Assembly (NCBI RefSeq): GCF_030160655.1
Contig: NZ_BSOT01000005.1
Coordinates: forward strand, 1,817,546 to 1,881,545
Source: Agaribacter marinus
Lineage (GTDB): Bacteria; Pseudomonadota; Gammaproteobacteria; Enterobacterales; Alteromonadaceae
Direction: 5' to 3'
DNA: 64,000 bases
This document shows, piece by piece, positions 1 through 8,754 of this stretch. The position numbers and the translations under genes are program-made. Position 1 is the first letter of the stretch; each line of letters begins with the position of its first letter. Under the pieces are notes generated by a model. That model did not search any database. It was given only the letters and a program-made list of their open reading frames with translations, and was not told the origin of the DNA.

Positions 1-668
1 TAGAAAGTAGAAAGTCATCTGGAAAATCGAAACTACAATTAGCGCATGTCTTTCCCTATAGTTGCCACTACTACCAACTCTTAGATTGGCTGAAACAAGG
101 CGGGATTCAGATGGAAGATGTGGATATTCACGTTATCACGCCTGCAGATATGGTTGATGCCATGTTAAACAACGACATCGATGGTTTTTGTGTTGGGAGT
201 CCATGGAACGCCAAAGCAGTCCGCGCTGGCGTCGGTATAACGGTAACTACCTCTTTTGATATCTGGGGCAATGCACCAGAAAAAGTACTAGGTATCTTAA
301 AGTCGCGCTTTGACGAAACCCCTGAATTATTTGAGCGCATCATTTCCGCAATAAAAGAAACTTGTCAGTGGTTAAGTATTTTGCCAAATAGATTTGAGGC
401 CGCTTTAATACTTTCTAAAACGGCTTATTTAGATACACCTTTAGAAGTCGTTGCACCGTCTTTGCTCGGTAGTTGCCTGACTAAACCTAATACTGCGCCG
501 CGAGAGCTGCCTTTATATAACGTTTTTGGTGCACTAGATGTAAATAGTATGGAAAATTCTATTGTTGAAGATTTTATTTTACTTCAAAAGCATATGTTGA
601 GTGCAAAACAGATACATAACGAAGTGCCCAAAGCGCATTTATTAGAAATCTTAAACGCAAACGCATGA
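1..668 (+). CDS. nasS: NasS-like nitrate sensor (NrtA/CmpA family), 3' part
   Basis: The reading frame is already open at the window edge (first full codon at base 3), so the gene starts upstream. The visible ~220 residues have the NrtA/CmpA fold signatures: AHVFPYSCHYYQLLDWL at the edge, then the FCVGSPWNAKAV stretch also present in the downstream transport protein ([12 protein letters not shown]), and a WGNAPEKV segment (WKNNPEKV in the paralogue). In proteobacteria a cytoplasmic NrtA paralogue beside nitrate genes is usually NasS, which holds the antiterminator NasT until nitrate binds. That role is inferred here from the position upstream of a leader with an attenuator. The N-terminus is not visible, so the absence of a signal peptide cannot be checked, and a second binding protein is the alternative. 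Confidence 0.72.
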   Translation, partial: ESRKSSGKSKLQLAHVFPYSCHYYQLLDWLKQGGIQMEDVDIHVITPADMVDAMLNNDIDGFCVGSPWNAKAVRAGVGITVTTSFDIWGNAPEKVLGILKSRFDETPELFERIISAIKETCQWLSILPNRFEAALILSKTAYLDTPLEVVAPSLLGSCLTKPNTAPRELPLYNVFGALDVNSMENSIVEDFILLQKHMLSAKQIHNEVPKAHLLEILNANA

Positions 669-804
669 GCAAATCTTGTCTAACGTTAACAAAAGGTTAA
701 TTTATCACCGTTGTTGTGCGCCCTGCACCATTATCAACAGTGTCAATACATCCCATTATTAGTATGAATGAGCTATCTATCTGATTTTAATAACTTTTAA
801 AGAA

Positions 805-820
805 TGGCACGTTTGATGCT
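805..820 (+). promoter_or_regulatory. Sigma-54 (-24/-12) promoter of the nitrate operon
   Basis: TGGCACGTTTGATGCT matches the sigma-54 consensus TGGCACG-N4-TTGCW with one mismatch (TTGCW reads ATGCT). The GG doublet is at 806-807 and the GC doublet at 818-819, which predicts transcription starting near 830, about 40 nt before the leader hairpins. Sigma-54 with NtrC control fits a nitrogen-limitation response. No clear NtrC palindrome was found upstream. Confidence 0.7.
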
Positions 821-870
821 ATCAGTTAGATGAGTTTACACCCCTGTGTAAATCTAATAACTAAAATTTA

Positions 871-912
871 GGTTGTATCTGCAAAGATGCTTTTACAACC
901 ACGGCATTGTAG
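871..912 (+). promoter_or_regulatory. Candidate ANTAR (NasT) RNA target in the nrt leader
   Basis: Arms 871-877 (GGTTGTA) and 894-900 (TACAACC) can enclose a loop AAAGAT (883-888). A second hairpin TACAA/TTGTA (894-911) presents a loop ACGGCA (901-906). Both loops have A at position 1 and G at position 4, the feature reported for ANTAR-protein target hairpins. The inner stem of the first hairpin is poor and the two structures share an arm, so this is a candidate. It lies directly before an intrinsic terminator, as expected for nitrate-dependent antitermination. Confidence 0.4.
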
Positions 913-954
913 CCCATCAAGATATCCTGAGATGTCTTGCTGGGCTTTTTTTTT
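911..954 (+). terminator. Intrinsic terminator/attenuator in the nrtA leader
   Basis: AGCCCA (911-916) pairs with TGGGCT (941-946). The inner helices CAAGA/TCTTG and ATC/GAT are interrupted by single mismatches, the loop is CTGA, and a run of nine T follows (946-954). It sits between the sigma-54 promoter and the nrtA start codon at 974, so it is better explained as an attenuator than as the end of the upstream gene. Confidence 0.8.
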
Positions 955-973
955 GGCTTTAGAGGATTGAAAC

Positions 974-2377
974 ATGAAATTGCACAAACGACTTTCCAAC
1001 AACTTATTATCAGTTGGGTCGAAAGTATCAACATTACTTATCTCCTGTACCGCAGCACTTTCTCTTTCGGTGTCTGTTAATGCAGAAGAATTGGGCTGGC
1101 CAGAAAAAGAAGAACTGAAGTTTGGTTTTATCAAGCTTACAGATATGGCACCACTTGCAGTTGCCTATGAAAAAGGTTACTTCGAAGATGAAGGGCTTTA
1201 TGTCACATTAGAAGCGCAAGCAAACTGGAAAGTACTACTCGATCGCGTTATTGACGGTCAACTTGATGGTGCACATATGTTGGCAGGTCAGCCACTAGGT
1301 GCAACAATTGGTTTTGGTACTCAAGCACACATTATCACTGCGTTTAGTATGGATCTAAATGGTAACGGCATCACCGTATCAAATGACGTATGGGCCGAAA
1401 TGAAGAAGAATATTCCTCATGAAAATGGTAAGCCCGTGCACCCAATTAAAGCAGATGCACTCAAACCTGTTGTAGAAAAATATCAATCCGAAGGCAAGCC
1501 TTTTAATATGGGAATGGTTTTCCCAGTATCTACCCATAACTATGAGCTACGTTACTGGTTAGCTGCAGGTGGTATTCACCCTGGTTATTACGCACCGCAT
1601 AAAGGCGACACAAGTGGTCAAATTGATGCTGACGCATTGTTATCCGTTACACCTCCACCGCAAATGCCTGCGACGATGGAAGCTGGCACAATCTATGGTT
1701 ATTGCGTAGGTGAACCTTGGAACCAACAAGCAGTATTTAAAGGCATTGGTGTACCAGTTATCACTGACTACCAAATCTGGAAAAATAACCCTGAAAAAGT
1801 ATTCGGTGTAAGCAGTGATTGGGCGAAGAAAAATCCAAATACACATATTCGCGTTGTTAAAGCGATGATTCGTGCGGCAATGTGGTTAGATGAAAATAAC
1901 AATGCTAATCGCCCAGAAGCAGTAAAAATCCTTGCCAAAAGCCAGTATGTTGGTGCTAACGAAGAAGTTATCGCAAACAGTATGACCGGTACCTTTGAGT
2001 TTGAAAAGGGTGACAAGCGTGAAATCCCTGATTTCAACGTGTTTTTCCGTCACAACGCAACTTACCCTTACTACAGTGACGCTATTTGGTATTTGACTCA
2101 AATGCGCCGTTGGGGACAAATCGCTGACAATAAATCTGACGATTGGTACATGGAGACGGCTAAACGCGTTTATCGTCCAGACATATACTCTATTGCCGCA
2201 AAAGCGCTTATCAAAGAAGGCAAAGCGAAAGCTGCTGACTTCCCTGATTTTGGCACTGAGACAGGCTTTAAAGCACCGCAAACTGAGTTTATTGACAACA
2301 TTACGTTTGACGGTTCAAAACCAAATGCATATTTAGAACAGTTTGCGATTGGTTTAAAAGGCGACGACAAAATTTAA
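974..2377 (+). CDS. nrtA: Nitrate ABC transporter substrate-binding protein NrtA
   Basis: Periplasmic binding protein for nitrate (467 aa). It begins with a Sec-type signal peptide (basic MKLHKRL, hydrophobic core, likely cleavage after VNA near residue 37). The mature protein opens with [28 protein letters not shown], a typical NrtA/CmpA start, and continues with [23 protein letters not shown], the YCVGEPWN segment and [12 protein letters not shown] near the C-terminus. AGAGGA precedes the ATG. It is the first gene of nrtA-nrtB-ATPase-porin, 27 bp ahead of nrtB. Expression is probably controlled by the sigma-54 promoter and the attenuator just upstream. Family assignment is firm. Nitrate rather than nitrite, bicarbonate or cyanate is inferred from the NasS-like neighbour. 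Confidence 0.92.
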   Translation: MKLHKRLSNNLLSVGSKVSTLLISCTAALSLSVSVNAEELGWPEKEELKFGFIKLTDMAPLAVAYEKGYFEDEGLYVTLEAQANWKVLLDRVIDGQLDGAHMLAGQPLGATIGFGTQAHIITAFSMDLNGNGITVSNDVWAEMKKNIPHENGKPVHPIKADALKPVVEKYQSEGKPFNMGMVFPVSTHNYELRYWLAAGGIHPGYYAPHKGDTSGQIDADALLSVTPPPQMPATMEAGTIYGYCVGEPWNQQAVFKGIGVPVITDYQIWKNNPEKVFGVSSDWAKKNPNTHIRVVKAMIRAAMWLDENNNANRPEAVKILAKSQYVGANEEVIANSMTGTFEFEKGDKREIPDFNVFFRHNATYPYYSDAIWYLTQMRRWGQIADNKSDDWYMETAKRVYRPDIYSIAAKALIKEGKAKAADFPDFGTETGFKAPQTEFIDNITFDGSKPNAYLEQFAIGLKGDDKI

Positions 2378-2404
2378 TCTGATGACAGCAATAGGAGTCA
2401 TCCA

Positions 2405-3406
2405 ATGATAGATTCAACTAACACAAGCAACGTAAGCTCTATTTTTAGCAACGTTAAAAGCAAATTTTCGGGTGAAAAAATGAATAAATTGGCAATGAGT
2501 TTTATTCTACCTGCGCTCGGATTAGCCTTCTTCGTATTGCTATGGAGTTTAGTAGCCAAGAATATCGATACGTCACTCGGCCAGTTCCCTGGCCCGAGTC
2601 AAGTAGCCAGCCAGGCGAGTGCTTTATGGCAAGAACACAAGGCCGAATCTGAAAAAGCGGAAGCCTTTTACAAACGCCAAGAAGACCGCAATGCCAAACG
2701 GCTTGCTCAAGATCCTAGTTACGAGCCCAAAGTGCGTGTATATACAGGTGCTCCGACCTTCTTTGCACAAATTTGGACAAGTCTCTACACAGTATCAGTC
2801 GGTTTTGTTTTAGCATCTATTATTGCGGTGCCTCTGGGTATAGCTTGTGGGCTTAGTAAGTCAGTCTATGCAGCTTTGAATCCTATCATTCAAATATTCA
2901 AGCCGGTGTCACCACTGGCTTGGTTACCACTAGTTACCATGGTAGTTAGTGCTGTATATGTAAGTGATGACCCGCTGTTTTCTAAATCATTTGTTACGTC
3001 CGCCTTTACAGTTGCCTTATGTTGTTTATGGCCCACGTTAATCAATACTGCGGTAGGTGTATCGAGTATCGATAAAGATCTTATCAACGTATCAAAAGTC
3101 CTTAGACTAAAGCCACTAGCCCACGTAATTACCATCGTATTACCGTCCTCTATTCCAATGATTTTTACTGGACTTAGATTGTCGCTCGGTATTGGTTGGA
3201 TGGTATTGATTGCCGCAGAAATGTTGGCGCAAAACCCTGGTTTAGGTAAGTTCGTTTGGGACGAATTCCAGAACGGTAGCTCTAACTCACTGGCACGTAT
3301 TATGGTCGCAGTAATTACCATCGGTATCATTGGATTCTTACTTGACCGTTTAATGTTACTTTTACAACAAAAAGTTAGTTGGGACAAAAGCGTAGAATTA
3401 CGCTAG
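2405..3406 (+). CDS. nrtB: Nitrate ABC transporter permease NrtB
   Basis: Inner-membrane permease (333 aa) of the BPD_transp_1 family. After an N-terminal cytoplasmic tail there is a membrane helix (FILPALGLAFFVLLWSLVA, near residues 34-52). A hydrophilic charged insert follows (about 70-120, rich in E, K and R), seen in many proteobacterial NrtB proteins. The permease core contains the EAA-type loop (DLINVSKVLRLKPLAHVITIVLPSS) that docks on the ATPase. AGGAGT precedes the ATG. It lies between nrtA and the ATPase gene with gaps of 27 and 28 bp, which indicates one transcript. Confidence 0.92.
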   Translation: MIDSTNTSNVSSIFSNVKSKFSGEKMNKLAMSFILPALGLAFFVLLWSLVAKNIDTSLGQFPGPSQVASQASALWQEHKAESEKAEAFYKRQEDRNAKRLAQDPSYEPKVRVYTGAPTFFAQIWTSLYTVSVGFVLASIIAVPLGIACGLSKSVYAALNPIIQIFKPVSPLAWLPLVTMVVSAVYVSDDPLFSKSFVTSAFTVALCCLWPTLINTAVGVSSIDKDLINVSKVLRLKPLAHVITIVLPSSIPMIFTGLRLSLGIGWMVLIAAEMLAQNPGLGKFVWDEFQNGSSNSLARIMVAVITIGIIGFLLDRLMLLLQQKVSWDKSVELR

Positions 3407-3434
3407 TACTCACAGCACTGCTTAAGGAAAAATT

Positions 3435-4298
3435 ATGGATATTGACAATCATTTAGAACTTACGCAAGTGGGTATGAAATTCCCAACACCAAAAGGCGAT
3501 TTCGTAGCACTTACTGACGTAAACTTAAGAATAAAGAAAGGCGAGTTTATTTCACTTATTGGTCACTCTGGGTGTGGTAAGTCTACGGTGTTAAACGTCG
3601 TCGCGGGGCTATACAAAGCGACTGATGGCGGCGTTATCCTTGACAATACTGAAGTAAATGAACCTGGTCCTGAGCGCGCAGTTGTGTTTCAGAACCATTC
3701 TCTTTTACCTTGGTTAAGCGTATACAAAAACGTTGAGCTCGCGGTTAAACAAACTCGCCAAGGTCGCAATAAAGCAGAAATGCGTGCATGGGTTGAACAC
3801 AATCTTGAACTTGTGCACATGACACACGCAAAAGATAAATTGCCGTCTGAGATATCTGGTGGTATGAAACAACGCGTGGGTATCGCGCGGGCACTTGCTA
3901 TGGAACCCAAAGTACTACTCATGGACGAACCATTTGGCGCACTAGATGCGCTAACACGTGCTCACCTTCAAGATTCGTTAATGGAAATTCATGCTGAGCT
4001 GGGCAATACAGTAATAATGATTACCCACGATGTAGACGAAGCCGTGTTATTGTCAGATCGTATTGTAATGATGACAAATGGGCCATCTGCAACCATTGGT
4101 GAAATCCTTGACGTCGATTTACCACGGCCGCGAAATCGTATTACGCTTGCCGATGATCCAGCCTATAATCATTGTAGACACGAAGTGTTGAGCTTCTTAT
4201 ACGAAAAACAACGCAAAGTAGAAAACGTGGCTGATCACCAAAAAAAGCGTGAAAGCGCCACTGAAGAAAAAGCAAAAGATGCATCTTCAGCAGCGTAA
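3435..4298 (+). CDS. nrtD: Nitrate ABC transporter ATP-binding subunit
   Basis: ABC ATPase of 287 aa that energises NrtAB. The Walker A motif is GHSGCGKST (about residues 43-51), the signature is ISGGMKQRV instead of the commoner LSGG, Walker B is VLLMDEPFGALD, and the H-loop is MITHDVDEAV. It is a single-domain protein like NrtD/NasD, without the extra binding-protein domain of cyanobacterial NrtC. The last ~40 residues are charged and probably disordered. AAGGAAAAATT precedes the ATG. It is co-transcribed with nrtA and nrtB and probably with the porin 107 bp downstream. Confidence 0.9.
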   Translation: MDIDNHLELTQVGMKFPTPKGDFVALTDVNLRIKKGEFISLIGHSGCGKSTVLNVVAGLYKATDGGVILDNTEVNEPGPERAVVFQNHSLLPWLSVYKNVELAVKQTRQGRNKAEMRAWVEHNLELVHMTHAKDKLPSEISGGMKQRVGIARALAMEPKVLLMDEPFGALDALTRAHLQDSLMEIHAELGNTVIMITHDVDEAVLLSDRIVMMTNGPSATIGEILDVDLPRPRNRITLADDPAYNHCRHEVLSFLYEKQRKVENVADHQKKRESATEEKAKDASSAA

Positions 4299-4405
4299 TA
4301 GTAAATAGATACAAACTTACACATACATTCAACATTAATAGAAACACACTGCCCTGCGACATAACAATATGACAAGGGGCGATTAATATTTCATTGAGGA
4401 CAATT

Positions 4406-5623
4406 ATGAACACATTTTCAAAACGCGCGTTAGCTGTTTGTGTAACTACAGCTCTTCTTGGTGGCATTCAGTCTGCCCAAGCTAACGAAACTGTCTATGA
4501 TGCACTGATCAGTGGTAAAGCATTTGGTAACGTTAATTTGCGTTATGAAGGAGTAGAACAAGACAACGCGCTTAGCGACGCTACTGCATTAACCCTTCGA
4601 ACGCGTTTAGGCTATAAAACGGGTGAAATCGGCGGGTTTTCAGCACTTGTAGAGTTTGAAGACAACCGCATTGTGTTGGGTCAAAGCGATTACTCAGTGC
4701 CTCCTACTGGCTTTAAGCCGGGAGAGTATTCGGTCATTGCCGACCCTGAGCACACAGAATTAGACCAAGGTTTCGTGCAGTACAAAAACGACAAATATTC
4801 TGTAAAAGTTGGTCGCCAGGTCATCACGCATGACGGACATAGATTTATTGGTCACGTTGGTTGGAGGCAAGACAGACAAACCTTTGATGGTGTGCGTTTT
4901 CAATACTCTGCCACAAAAGATTTATCTTTTGAGTATTCTTACTTAACGCAACGTAACCGTATTTTTGCAGAACAACGTGACCTTGATTCATCTGACCATT
5001 TGTTCAGAGCGAGCTATAAATTAGGCTCAGGTTCATTAGTTGGTTACGGATACTTGTTAGAAGTAGACAATCCTGGTGAAAACACTAATGCCTTAGACAC
5101 TTTTGGTCTGAAATACGCAGGTAGCAGCAAAGCTGGCGATACTAAAATTATTTATCACGCGGAGTATGCTAAGCAATCTAGTGAAAGCGGTGCGAACGAG
5201 TTTGATACGGATTACCTTTTCTTAGAAGGTGGCGCGGTATTTTCTGGTATCACGGCTAAAGTAGGTTACGAAGTACTAGGCTCTGACAATGGGCAAGCAG
5301 GATTTGCTACGCCACTAGCTACATTGCACAAATTTAACGGTTGGTCTGACCAATTCTTAGGCACACCTGCACAAGGCTTGAAGGACTTAACCTTTACACT
5401 AGCCGGTAAAGTTGCCGGTGGTAAATGGCTAGCGGCTTACCATAAATTTGACGCAGACAGTGCAACAGAAGGCCTAGACGATTTTGGTAGCGAAATTAAC
5501 CTTCAGTACGTCACTAAAGTTGCTAAAAATTATACATTAGCCGTAAAATATGCTGCGTTTTCTGCTGAAGACAGAGGCGTAGATACGGATAAGCTATGGG
5601 TTTGGTTAAGCACTAAATTCTAA
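4406..5623 (+). CDS. Outer-membrane porin of the alginate-export-like family
   Basis: Predicted beta-barrel porin (405 aa). The ATG at 4406 is chosen because GAGGA lies 5 nt upstream and it gives a clean signal peptide (MNTFSKRALAVCVTTALLGG..., cleavage after AQA). An in-frame TTG at 4394 overlaps that ribosome site and is unlikely. The mature protein has amphipathic alternating strands (NVNLRYEGVEQDNA, LTLRTRLGYKTGEI, FTLAGKVAGGKWLAAYHKF) and ends in a terminal aromatic residue (KLWVWLSTKF), as barrels do. Its place at the end of the nitrate ABC operon suggests it passes nitrate or nitrite through the outer membrane. Substrate is inference. Confidence 0.78.
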   Translation: MNTFSKRALAVCVTTALLGGIQSAQANETVYDALISGKAFGNVNLRYEGVEQDNALSDATALTLRTRLGYKTGEIGGFSALVEFEDNRIVLGQSDYSVPPTGFKPGEYSVIADPEHTELDQGFVQYKNDKYSVKVGRQVITHDGHRFIGHVGWRQDRQTFDGVRFQYSATKDLSFEYSYLTQRNRIFAEQRDLDSSDHLFRASYKLGSGSLVGYGYLLEVDNPGENTNALDTFGLKYAGSSKAGDTKIIYHAEYAKQSSESGANEFDTDYLFLEGGAVFSGITAKVGYEVLGSDNGQAGFATPLATLHKFNGWSDQFLGTPAQGLKDLTFTLAGKVAGGKWLAAYHKFDADSATEGLDDFGSEINLQYVTKVAKNYTLAVKYAAFSAEDRGVDTDKLWVWLSTKF

Positions 5624-5671
5624 TCATACAATTTAGCATTCTCTAATTGTAATCGATCTTAGCTTATAAAC

Positions 5672-5699
5672 AGCGGTGTAACATTTACACCGCTTTTTT
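5672..5699 (+). terminator. Terminator of the nitrate uptake operon
   Basis: AGCGGTGTAA (5672-5681) pairs with TTACACCGCT (5685-5694) over a 3-nt loop and is followed by T6. It lies 49 bp after the porin stop codon. Confidence 0.88.
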
Positions 5700-5715
5700 G
5701 TGTCCAATACGCAAA

Positions 5716-6369
5716 TTACCCATTAACAAATAGGATCACGTCACTACCAATAAATTCGACGGCAACTTTGTGCTGCAGTGCTATGAATTCAAACGTTTCT
5801 TTTGAGTAAAAGCACACATGAGTAGGGTCATTCTTATAGTGCCATGACGCAAACCTTTCTTTATTGATGACCAACTTAGTCATTACTATCAAGACCGCGG
5901 GCTCTGCAAGCAATGAAAATAGTTGTGCAATATCAATTGCCGGTTCATTAAAATGTTCGACTACCTCGGTGCATGTCACGAAATCATACTTCCTTTGTAT
6001 GGCCTCGTGATCCGGAAAGTAATAAGGATCATAAATAGACATATCGTACCCCTGCCGCCTGACTTCATGCGCAAGTGCTGGTGCTGGCCCGCAGCCAAAA
6101 TCTATCCCTTTTTTATAAACACTAGGCGAAGTATTTATGATGCTTAATAATGGCGAAATACATCGGGATAAAAATCGCAAATACCCTTCATCATCTATTG
6201 CGTTTTCGTGTTTATCATATTCCGCTTTTTCTTCTGCTTTCGATAGGTGGAAGCACCGAGGAACAAAAATCAACTTACATGTTTCACATTGGAAATATTC
6301 GCGTTTTTTATCTTTGAAATAAAAAACGCAAACCGTTGCAGCGCATAATGGACAAGGTTGTTTTAACAT
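5716..6369 (-). CDS. Class I SAM-dependent methyltransferase with zinc-ribbon N-terminus
   Basis: 217 aa. The N-terminus has two Cys pairs, CPLC (residues 6-9) and CETC (28-31), which form a likely zinc ribbon. A Methyltransf_23-type fold follows: SAM-binding IDFGCGPAPALAHEV, acidic loop IYDPYY, and post-motif YDFVTCTEVVEHFNEP. Such proteins often act on sugars or small molecules, but the substrate cannot be told. It is a single gene facing the nitrate operon and is separated from it by that operon's terminator. No ribosome-binding site stands out and the ATG is the first in frame. Neighbours give no functional clue. Confidence 0.75.
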   Translation of the reverse strand: MLKQPCPLCAATVCVFYFKDKKREYFQCETCKLIFVPRCFHLSKAEEKAEYDKHENAIDDEGYLRFLSRCISPLLSIINTSPSVYKKGIDFGCGPAPALAHEVRRQGYDMSIYDPYYFPDHEAIQRKYDFVTCTEVVEHFNEPAIDIAQLFSLLAEPAVLIVMTKLVINKERFASWHYKNDPTHVCFYSKETFEFIALQHKVAVEFIGSDVILFVNG

Positions 6370-6477
6370 TAGCGGTAAAATTGCTCATTGTATTTTCGGC
6401 GATTATTTCAATAGTCAATCAACAAAGCAATGAGCAGATAATTTATTGACGTCTCATACTACCTAAATCAGCACATG

Positions 6478-8583
6478 CTAAAAGGTTACTGAAAATCCAA
6501 TGGACGGAAAGACACCAATCCCTTCTTCTGGCGTTATCTTGTAGTTAGAGAGCGTGTCGTCTTCCTTTGGCTCGTAATAATAGCCAAAGGTATTTTGTTG
6601 TCCTAGTGCATTTATTAAAGCAAACGTCCAGGACGCTTCTTTTCCAAAAAAGGTTGTCGCATAATCTGCTTGAATGTCTAAACGGCTATAATTAGGCAGT
6701 TGCTCTGAATTCAGCTCACCATATACTGGCACGAAATTTTCAGGGTAATCTGGATTTGGCTTTATGCCTACAATGGGCGAATACCGAGCCCCGCTTCTAA
6801 ATGTATAACGCAAACCAAAAGACCACTTTTCAGATATATCCATGTTGTAAACCCAATTAACGACAACAGGCGTGTCCAACCTGTAAGGTGTGGTCACGTT
6901 CGTTACGCCATCTGTTCGGTCACTTGTAGACCAACTTAATGACAACCATGAGTGCCAATTTTCGTTACCTCTTGCTTTTTCGAGCAACAATTCTATCCCC
7001 TTCGTTTCGCCCGACACTTCATTTGTATACCGAAGATTCAGTGGATCATTTTCAATATCGAGCGAACGGGGTAACTTCTCGAGTTCCTTATAGTAAACTT
7101 CGCCAGACAATGACCACAAGTCAACGATAGACCAATCAGAGCCAAGAGCAACTTGCGACGACTCAATAGGATCTAAATCAGGGTTACCTAAAATTCTTAC
7201 CGTATATTCTGCATCTTGCAATTGGCTATATTTTCCAGCGCGCATATGAAACGCAAGCTTATTTGTGGGCATCCAATCCAAACGAACGCGAGGATGAACA
7301 AAACTTGAATCAGAATAATCCTCCTTCTCTGCACGCAGTCCACTTGTTAACTGCCAATCACTATTAATTGTCCAAATATCTTCCAAGTATAAAGCCATCA
7401 CCTTTACGTCAAGCGCGTCTTTATCGTTGATACGCTCGCCTTTTTGGTCGACACAATTATTTGTTTGCTCGGTACAAAAGTACGGGATTAAATCGATGGC
7501 ATAGTCAATCGCTCGATTCTCTACATCTACACCAGCTTTCAGGCTATGGCTTGGAAACCTATTCGTTTGTGCGAATGCACGAAGCACCCAAGCATCCTCA
7601 TCCACCTTAACAAATTGCTCATCACCGAAGTATTCATTTTGCTGTTCAGCAAGATGCGATACAAGTAGCGAATACTGATCCGTGCGATTCGGAAAGTAAT
7701 CCCAAGTAAGACTTTGATTGTCGAATGATGTTTTTGCAAACGCATCTCCAACAATGTCTGGGTCGCTTCTTCCCTCTTCACTCTGCTCTGAAATACTTAA
7801 GCCTAATTTGTCACTTGCACCGCCCACCGCAAAAGTCACTTTATGGTCATCTCCTACTAACCACTGGTACTTGCCTTGGTAGTCATCACTTATTGGTGCC
7901 TCGAAAACCTTTACGCCGTCTTCTTCTTTACCTTCAGGAAAGAAAAACTGCAATAAACTATGTCGATAAGAAAAATAGAATGCTTGATTCTCAGCTAACG
8001 AGCCTTCCGTAAACACACCCACTTTCAGAAAACTTGCGTCAAACGTGGTTTTAATTGGTTGTTTTCGAGGGTCTCGTAATTTTACGTCAAACACGCCACC
8101 GGTAGCATCGGAATATGCACTGCCATATGCTGCTGAATGCAAGTCAAATGTACGCACGATATTTTTGTTAAAAATGCTATCGCCAAACAAATGAAAAATG
8201 TAATCGACCGGCACGTTGTCGACGAAAAAACTGTTATCGTCTGGAGAGGAACCACGGATGGCTGGTTCACCACCAAAATCGCCACCGCCGTAAATCACAC
8301 CTGGCAAACTAAAGGCGGCAGCAAGCGGATCGCTATCTATACCTGCAATTGCAAGCAATTGCTGCGTTTGTTCTGTTGGTTCACTATTTGGCCGGTTTCG
8401 ATTGCCAGTAATATTGATTTTTTCAACTTTTTTAGTACTTGGATTAGGTCTTGCACTTTGCGCCGCGTGATCAGGCTTAACGACGTTCACTTCTTCAGCA
8501 TTTACCACTCCAGAAGAGACCGCTAATAAGGTAGATATTGAAAATGTCGTCATAACAATAAGTGAAATAGCTGAATAACGCAT
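6478..8583 (-). CDS. TonB-dependent outer-membrane receptor
   Basis: Predicted TonB-gated receptor (701 aa). The ATG at 8583 has an AAAGGAG ribosome site; an in-frame ATG 14 codons upstream would put that site inside the gene. A signal peptide (MRYSAISLIVMTTFSIST..., cleaved near VNA) precedes a TonB-box-like VEKINITGNR, a plug domain (GGDFGGEPAIRGSSPDDNSFFVDNVPVDYIFHLFG) and a 22-strand-type barrel that ends in a Phe (IGFSVTF). It has no peptidase-regulatory or FecA-type signalling extension. The ligand is unknown. It is divergent from the MipA/OmpV-DUF3019-two-component operon and may share its regulation through the repeats in the 150-bp spacer. Confidence 0.85.
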   Translation of the reverse strand: MRYSAISLIVMTTFSISTLLAVSSGVVNAEEVNVVKPDHAAQSARPNPSTKKVEKINITGNRNRPNSEPTEQTQQLLAIAGIDSDPLAAAFSLPGVIYGGGDFGGEPAIRGSSPDDNSFFVDNVPVDYIFHLFGDSIFNKNIVRTFDLHSAAYGSAYSDATGGVFDVKLRDPRKQPIKTTFDASFLKVGVFTEGSLAENQAFYFSYRHSLLQFFFPEGKEEDGVKVFEAPISDDYQGKYQWLVGDDHKVTFAVGGASDKLGLSISEQSEEGRSDPDIVGDAFAKTSFDNQSLTWDYFPNRTDQYSLLVSHLAEQQNEYFGDEQFVKVDEDAWVLRAFAQTNRFPSHSLKAGVDVENRAIDYAIDLIPYFCTEQTNNCVDQKGERINDKDALDVKVMALYLEDIWTINSDWQLTSGLRAEKEDYSDSSFVHPRVRLDWMPTNKLAFHMRAGKYSQLQDAEYTVRILGNPDLDPIESSQVALGSDWSIVDLWSLSGEVYYKELEKLPRSLDIENDPLNLRYTNEVSGETKGIELLLEKARGNENWHSWLSLSWSTSDRTDGVTNVTTPYRLDTPVVVNWVYNMDISEKWSFGLRYTFRSGARYSPIVGIKPNPDYPENFVPVYGELNSEQLPNYSRLDIQADYATTFFGKEASWTFALINALGQQNTFGYYYEPKEDDTLSNYKITPEEGIGVFPSIGFSVTF

Positions 8584-8722
8584 GAGACTCCTTTCTAAAT
8601 ATATTGAACGAAATATGTGGAGCACAGTCTATCTTCTTGCTTATTACTTAACTGTTGTTCAAATGTTTTGGCTTTGTAAGTGTTTTAGCGATTTGCTCGT
8701 CCAATGTGTGTGCTGTCGATCA

Positions 8723-8754
8723 TTTTGTAGGATTTGGTAAGATTTCTTACAAAA
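8723..8754. promoter_or_regulatory. Candidate response-regulator box between two outer-membrane genes
   Basis: GTAGGATTT (8727-8735) recurs as GTAAGATTT (8737-8745) at exactly 10-bp spacing, the arrangement OmpR/PhoB-family regulators use. The whole block is also flanked by imperfect inverted arms TTTTGTAGGA and TTCTTACAAAA. It is located in the divergent spacer in front of the operon that encodes an OmpR-type regulator, so autoregulation is a reasonable inference. Confidence 0.35.

Noticed and set aside
4394-4405. TTG start for the porin
   Set aside because: The TTG overlaps the ribosome site of the ATG at 4406, which gives a normal signal peptide.
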